Origin: an uncultured Clostridia bacterium
GTDB lineage: Bacteria > Bacillota > Clostridia > UBA1381
Assembly: GCA_944392335.1 (NCBI GenBank)
Contig: CALXWJ010000088.1
Span: 1-64,000 of the forward strand
Reading direction: 5' to 3'
DNA length: 64,000 nt
Below, piece after piece: positions 60,522 through 64,000 of the stretch (position 1 is the first letter of the stretch; every line of letters starts with the position of its first letter). The notes beneath the pieces are model-generated. The model searched no databases and was not told the DNA's origin. It was given only the letters and a program-made list of their open reading frames with translations. The translations under genes and the position numbers were made by a program.

Positions 60522-61697
60522 TTAATGATGGAACAATCTCATCTTTGTCATAGCCATTGCCATATTATATTTATTGCATACCTCAATAACATTGTCATCC
60601 CTTATTGATCCTCCGGGCTGAGCAATATATTTTACTCCGCTTTTTCTCGCTCTTTCAATATTATCACCAAACGGGAAGAAAGCATCGCTTCCAAGACATA
60701 CGTTATCTACCTCTGCCAAAAATTCCGCTTTTTCTTCTTTTGTTAGTCTTTCGGGACGTACTGCAAAATAATTCTGCCATACGTCATCTCCTATAACATC
60801 GTCACATTCATCCGAAATATATACATCTATTGTATTATCTCTGTCAGGTCTTCCCATTCCTTCTTTAAACTGTAATGCCAAAACCTTCGGATGCTGTCTC
60901 AAATGCCAAATATCCGCCTTGTTTCCCGCAAGCCTTGTACAATGTATTCTTGACTGCTGTCCCGCACCTACTCCGATAGTCTGTCCGTCTACTGCATAGC
61001 AAACCGAATTTGACTGTGTGTACTTTAATGTGATAAGAGAGATTATAAGATCTCTTTTTGCGTCTTCAGGTATCTCTTTATTATTTGTTATAACATCGTC
61101 AAGCAATGCTTTATTTATTTCAAATTCATTTCTTCCCTGTTCGAAGGTAACACCGAATACCTGTTTTCTTTCTATCGGATCGGGTTTATAGCTTTCATCA
61201 ATTTTTACTATATTGTATCTGCCCTTTCTTTTACCTAAAAGAATTTTAAATGCTTCATCAGTGTATCCCGGCGCGATAATTCCGTCGGAAACCTCTCTTG
61301 CAATAAGAGCTGCGGTTTCTTTATCACATACATCCGACAAAGCAATCCAATCACCAAAAGATGACATTCTGTCTGTACCCCTTGCTCTTGCATATGCGCA
61401 AGCCAAAGGAGATAATTCCAAATCGTCAACAAAGTAAATCTTTTTTAATACATCCGATAATGGCAATCCGACTGCAGCACCCGCCGGGCTGACGTGTTTG
61501 AAGGAAGCGGCGGCAGGCAATCCTGTTGCCTTTTTCAGTTCACATACCAGCTGCCAGCTGTTAAGTGCATCAAGGAAATTTATATATCCCGGTTTTCCGT
61601 TCAGAACTTCAATAGGTAAATCACTGCCGTTTTCCATAAATATTCTTGACGGCTTCTGATTGGGGTTACATCCGTATTTTAATTCCAATTCATTCAT
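60522..61697 (-). CDS. Stand-alone AICAR transformylase
   Basis: The 391-residue protein consists only of the AICAR formyltransferase half of PurH (start LKYGCNPNQKPSRIF; SFKHVSPAGAAVGLPL near 66, the catalytic Lys-His motif; KYTQSNSVCYAVDGQTIGVGAGQQSR). The IMP cyclohydrolase half is absent; that step is carried out by the PurO-type protein encoded just upstream (38 nt). AAAGGAAAG lies before the ATG. Confidence 0.93.
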   Translation of the reverse strand: MNELELKYGCNPNQKPSRIFMENGSDLPIEVLNGKPGYINFLDALNSWQLVCELKKATGLPAAASFKHVSPAGAAVGLPLSDVLKKIYFVDDLELSPLACAYARARGTDRMSSFGDWIALSDVCDKETAALIAREVSDGIIAPGYTDEAFKILLGKRKGRYNIVKIDESYKPDPIERKQVFGVTFEQGRNEFEINKALLDDVITNNKEIPEDAKRDLIISLITLKYTQSNSVCYAVDGQTIGVGAGQQSRIHCTRLAGNKADIWHLRQHPKVLALQFKEGMGRPDRDNTIDVYISDECDDVIGDDVWQNYFAVRPERLTKEEKAEFLAEVDNVCLGSDAFFPFGDNIERARKSGVKYIAQPGGSIRDDNVIEVCNKYNMAMAMTKMRLFHH

Positions 61698-61735
61698 TTT
61701 ACTACTTTCCTTTCTATTTAGTGACTGAAAATGTA

Positions 61736-62428
61736 TTATTCCATTTCTGCTTTGTTTATTATCTTTGTTTTAATTGATTTATCCCTTAAATTAATATATC
61801 TTACAAATAAAGACACTTTGTTTTCCGCGTCAAGACTTTTCCACAAATCATCACAGAACGCGTCAAAATCATTATTTAACTCTATTTCACGTGGTTCACC
61901 CTCATAGGTTGGAATAGGATTTCCATCTGTTTTGTAAGTGTGTATTAAGTGTCCCTTTCCGTCTACCTTATTTTCATATTCATAAAAGTTTCTCTGACAA
62001 TTTCCGTTATTGTATTTTAAAATACTCAATTTATACTTAAATCCGTTATCAAGATCCAGCATACCGCTTATTCTCGGAGTAAAGTTCGGTTCATCAGGCT
62101 CATACTTTCTTGTTCTCAGAGCTTCTTCAAAGGTTTTGGCGTCTTTTAAATAATCATATACCGTGTCTGTCTGGTCACCGTTTGTTACTATGGTAATATT
62201 CCCCAAAACCTTTACGGGTGAATATATTATCAATGACGGATCGGTCATTTTCGACTCATCATACGCCTTTGTCTTTATTCCGCCGTTCTCTTCAACAAAA
62301 ATCCTGTTTCTGCTGTTTTCTGATCTGCCCATGATAAAATACGCGATAACCGCATTTTCTCCATCCGGTGTTGCACCTATTATTATTCCCCTTCCGGGAT
62401 ATTTGTTTACACATAACTCATGTATCAT
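61736..62428 (-). CDS. IMP cyclohydrolase, PurO type
   Basis: The ~230-residue protein closes FAICAR to IMP. PurO pattern: YPGRGIIIGATPDGENAVIAYFI near residue 9 and MGRSENSRNRIF near 32. I place the start at 62428 because AAAGGAG lies right after the purN stop, although 14 nt from the ATG; a longer frame to 62506 would overlap purN by 58 nt and uses a GGAGG inside purN. PurO was first known from archaea; here it complements the AICARFT-only PurH. Confidence 0.88.
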   Translation of the reverse strand: MIHELCVNKYPGRGIIIGATPDGENAVIAYFIMGRSENSRNRIFVEENGGIKTKAYDESKMTDPSLIIYSPVKVLGNITIVTNGDQTDTVYDYLKDAKTFEEALRTRKYEPDEPNFTPRISGMLDLDNGFKYKLSILKYNNGNCQRNFYEYENKVDGKGHLIHTYKTDGNPIPTYEGEPREIELNNDFDAFCDDLWKSLDAENKVSLFVRYINLRDKSIKTKIINKAEME

Positions 62429-62448
62429 TGTACCCGTTATATCTCCTT

Positions 62449-63039
62449 TCAATTTTCTGACAGGTCTTTCGATATTTTTTCCACCGATAATGGAAGTATT
62501 TTCCATTCCGCTTCCTCCATAACACGTTTTTGCAGTATTTCGGGAGTATCGTTATCCTTTATTTCCACAGCTTTTTGCATTATGATCTTTCCGCCGTCGG
62601 TGATCTCATTCACAAAATGAGTTGTCGCCCCTGTAATTTTCACACCCCGCTTTAAAGCCGCCTCATGTACTTTCAGCCCGTAGAATCCGTCTCCGCAAAA
62701 GGAAGGTATCAGCGAGGGATGTATATTTATTATTCTGTCAGGGTATCTTTTTACAAAGTTCTCACTTAATATCACCAGAAAACCTGCAAGTACAATCAAT
62801 TGTATGCCGCTCTTTTCAAGCTCGTTTACAAGATTTTTTTCAAAATCCTCATCTTTTTTTATATACAGTGCCTTAATCCCGTTATCCTTTGCCCTCTGCA
62901 AGGCGTACGCGTTTTCTTTATTTGAGATAACAAGGGTAATTTCACCGCTTTTTAATATGCCGCCCTTTTGCGCATCGATCAAAGCCTGCAGGTTGGTTCC
63001 TCCGCCGCTTACCAAAACCGCGATTTTTGTTTTCAGCAC
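62449..63039 (-). CDS. Glycinamide ribonucleotide formyltransferase
   Basis: The 196-residue enzyme transfers formyl from 10-formyl-THF to [19 protein letters not shown] at the start binds the phosphate; [14 protein letters not shown] near 106 and [21 protein letters not shown] near 123 hold the catalytic Asn-His-Asp. Its ATG overlaps the purM end by 7 nt, so translation is coupled. Confidence 0.96.
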   Translation of the reverse strand: MLKTKIAVLVSGGGTNLQALIDAQKGGILKSGEITLVISNKENAYALQRAKDNGIKALYIKKDEDFEKNLVNELEKSGIQLIVLAGFLVILSENFVKRYPDRIINIHPSLIPSFCGDGFYGLKVHEAALKRGVKITGATTHFVNEITDGGKIIMQKAVEIKDNDTPEILQKRVMEEAEWKILPLSVEKISKDLSEN

Positions 63040-64000
63040 AGCGTAACACCGCCTTCGCCTTTTACGATTTCTCCGATAATATAAGCATTGTCAAGAATCT
63101 CAAGCGCCTTGTCAGCATCATTCTTTGATACAACAACACTCATGCCCACACCCATATTATATGTATTGAACATATCACGTTCAGGGATATTTCCCGTTTT
63201 TTGCAGCACATTAAATATAGGCAGTACCTTAACAGCCGCTTTTTCGATTTTTGCACAGTAACCATCAGGAATACTTCTGGGAATATTCTCATAAAATCCA
63301 CCGCCTGTTATATGCGATATAGATTTAATTGATATTTCACTGTTCAATTTCATAATCTGTTTTACATAAATCTTTGTAGGTGTTAACAGCTCCTCGCCTA
63401 ATGTCTTTCCCAATTCATCAACATAGACGTTAATATCCTTATTGTCAACATCAAATACCTTTCTCACAAGAGAAAATCCGTTTGAATGTACTCCTGATGA
63501 AGGCAGAGCTATAACAACATCTCCCTCACAGATTTTTGAATTGTCAATAACCTTCTGTTTGTCAACAATGCCAACGGAAAAACCTGCAAGATCATATTCG
63601 TTTACCGGATAAAATCCCGGCATTTCCGCTGTTTCTCCGCCAATCAACGCGCAGCCGGACTGAACGCAGCCCTCTGCAACTCCTGCAACAATTTGTGCGA
63701 TTTTTTCAGGCACATTTTTTCCGCAGGCAATATAATCAAGGAAAAATAAAGGTTTTGCTCCGCAGCATATAATATCGTTTACACACATAGCAACACAGTC
63801 AATACCCACAGTGTCATGCTTGTCCATCAGAAATGCAATCTTAAGCTTTGTTCCTACTCCGTCGGTTCCACTGACAAGGACAGGATTTTTAATATCTGTC
63901 ATATCGGGAGCAAACAATCCCCCGAAACCTCCTATATCTGATACTACACCCTTTGTCATAGTTCTTTCGATATGCTTTTTCATTAATTTTACCGCATCGT
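63033..64000 (-). CDS. Phosphoribosylformylglycinamidine cyclo-ligase, partial at right edge
   Basis: AIR synthase closes FGAM to AIR with ATP. At least 321 residues are in the window. The frame continues open past the ATG at 63983 to the window edge (DAVKL before MKKH, as in intact PurM), so the N-terminal ~20 residues and the true start lie outside. Motifs: GIGGFGG-like [58 protein letters not shown]. It is the first purine gene seen; the operon promoter is not in this window. Confidence 0.96.
   Translation of the reverse strand, partial: DAVKLMKKHIERTMTKGVVSDIGGFGGLFAPDMTDIKNPVLVSGTDGVGTKLKIAFLMDKHDTVGIDCVAMCVNDIICCGAKPLFFLDYIACGKNVPEKIAQIVAGVAEGCVQSGCALIGGETAEMPGFYPVNEYDLAGFSVGIVDKQKVIDNSKICEGDVVIALPSSGVHSNGFSLVRKVFDVDNKDINVYVDELGKTLGEELLTPTKIYVKQIMKLNSEISIKSISHITGGGFYENIPRSIPDGYCAKIEKAAVKVLPIFNVLQKTGNIPERDMFNTYNMGVGMSVVVSKNDADKALEILDNAYIIGEIVKGEGGVTLC

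Overview
The window looks like the chromosome of a spore-forming, anaerobic, polysaccharide-degrading member of the Clostridia (Bacillota), probably a gut organism. Reasons: an AT-rich sequence with strong GGAGG-type ribosome binding sites, a cotJABC spore-coat operon, fermentative AdhE under a perfect Rex operator, S-layer-homology (SLH) surface proteins, and a YesM/YesN plus LplB/YtcP-type sugar uptake system. The exact genus cannot be fixed from the sequence alone.

Layout. (1) 1-1.8 kb: the edge or remnant of an integrative element (truncated secreted protein, DUF6017-type helix-turn-helix protein, DUF3789 micro-protein, small Cys protein). (2) 1.8-2.95 kb: cotJA-cotJB-cotJC. (3) 3.2-5.1 kb: an operon of a Cys-rich secreted protein, an ECF sigma factor and an RsgI-domain anti-sigma factor, flanked by two copies of a structured repeat. 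(4) 5.1-44.0 kb: about 39 kb of genes all on the minus strand that form one polysaccharide-utilisation locus. In transcription order it runs: response regulator, histidine kinase, two ABC permeases, a solute-binding lipoprotein, then giant secreted and SLH-anchored proteins, two parallel beta-helix (GH141-like) proteins, a SASA-type esterase, a GH2 beta-galactosidase, a large GH106-like hydrolase and two GH95-type enzymes. The enzyme set fits a fucose- or L-galactose-, galactose-, rhamnose- and acetyl-containing plant glycan such as rhamnogalacturonan; the substrate is inferred, not shown. Extracellular proteins would capture and trim the glycan at the surface, the ABC transporter would import oligosaccharides, and the signal-less GH95, GH2 and GH106-like enzymes would finish the job in the cytoplasm.

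(5) 44.0-48.1 kb: adhE with its Rex-controlled promoter, a small kinase of the APH fold, and tRNA-Thr(GGU). (6) 48.1-51.0 kb: an accessory island next to the tRNA, bounded by near-identical 22-bp repeats. It holds a DUF2442/DUF4160 pair, a broken HIRAN-like gene, two paralogous ribbon-helix-helix repressors with readable operators and promoters, and a convergent-transcript type I toxin-antitoxin candidate of the Fst/par kind. (7) 51.1-52.7 kb: a DUF421 membrane protein, a small DUF6774-like protein and a lipoprotein. (8) 52.8-64.0 kb: a minus-strand purine operon, purM-purN-purO-purH(AICARFT only)-phosphoesterase-purD-purL-guaB. It uses an archaeal-type PurO with a stand-alone AICAR transformylase in place of bifunctional PurH. 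purM runs off the right edge.

The most interesting material is the locus of repeated-module surface proteins, a 155-nt multibranched structured element inside it (34096-34250), and the densely regulated tRNA-proximal island.
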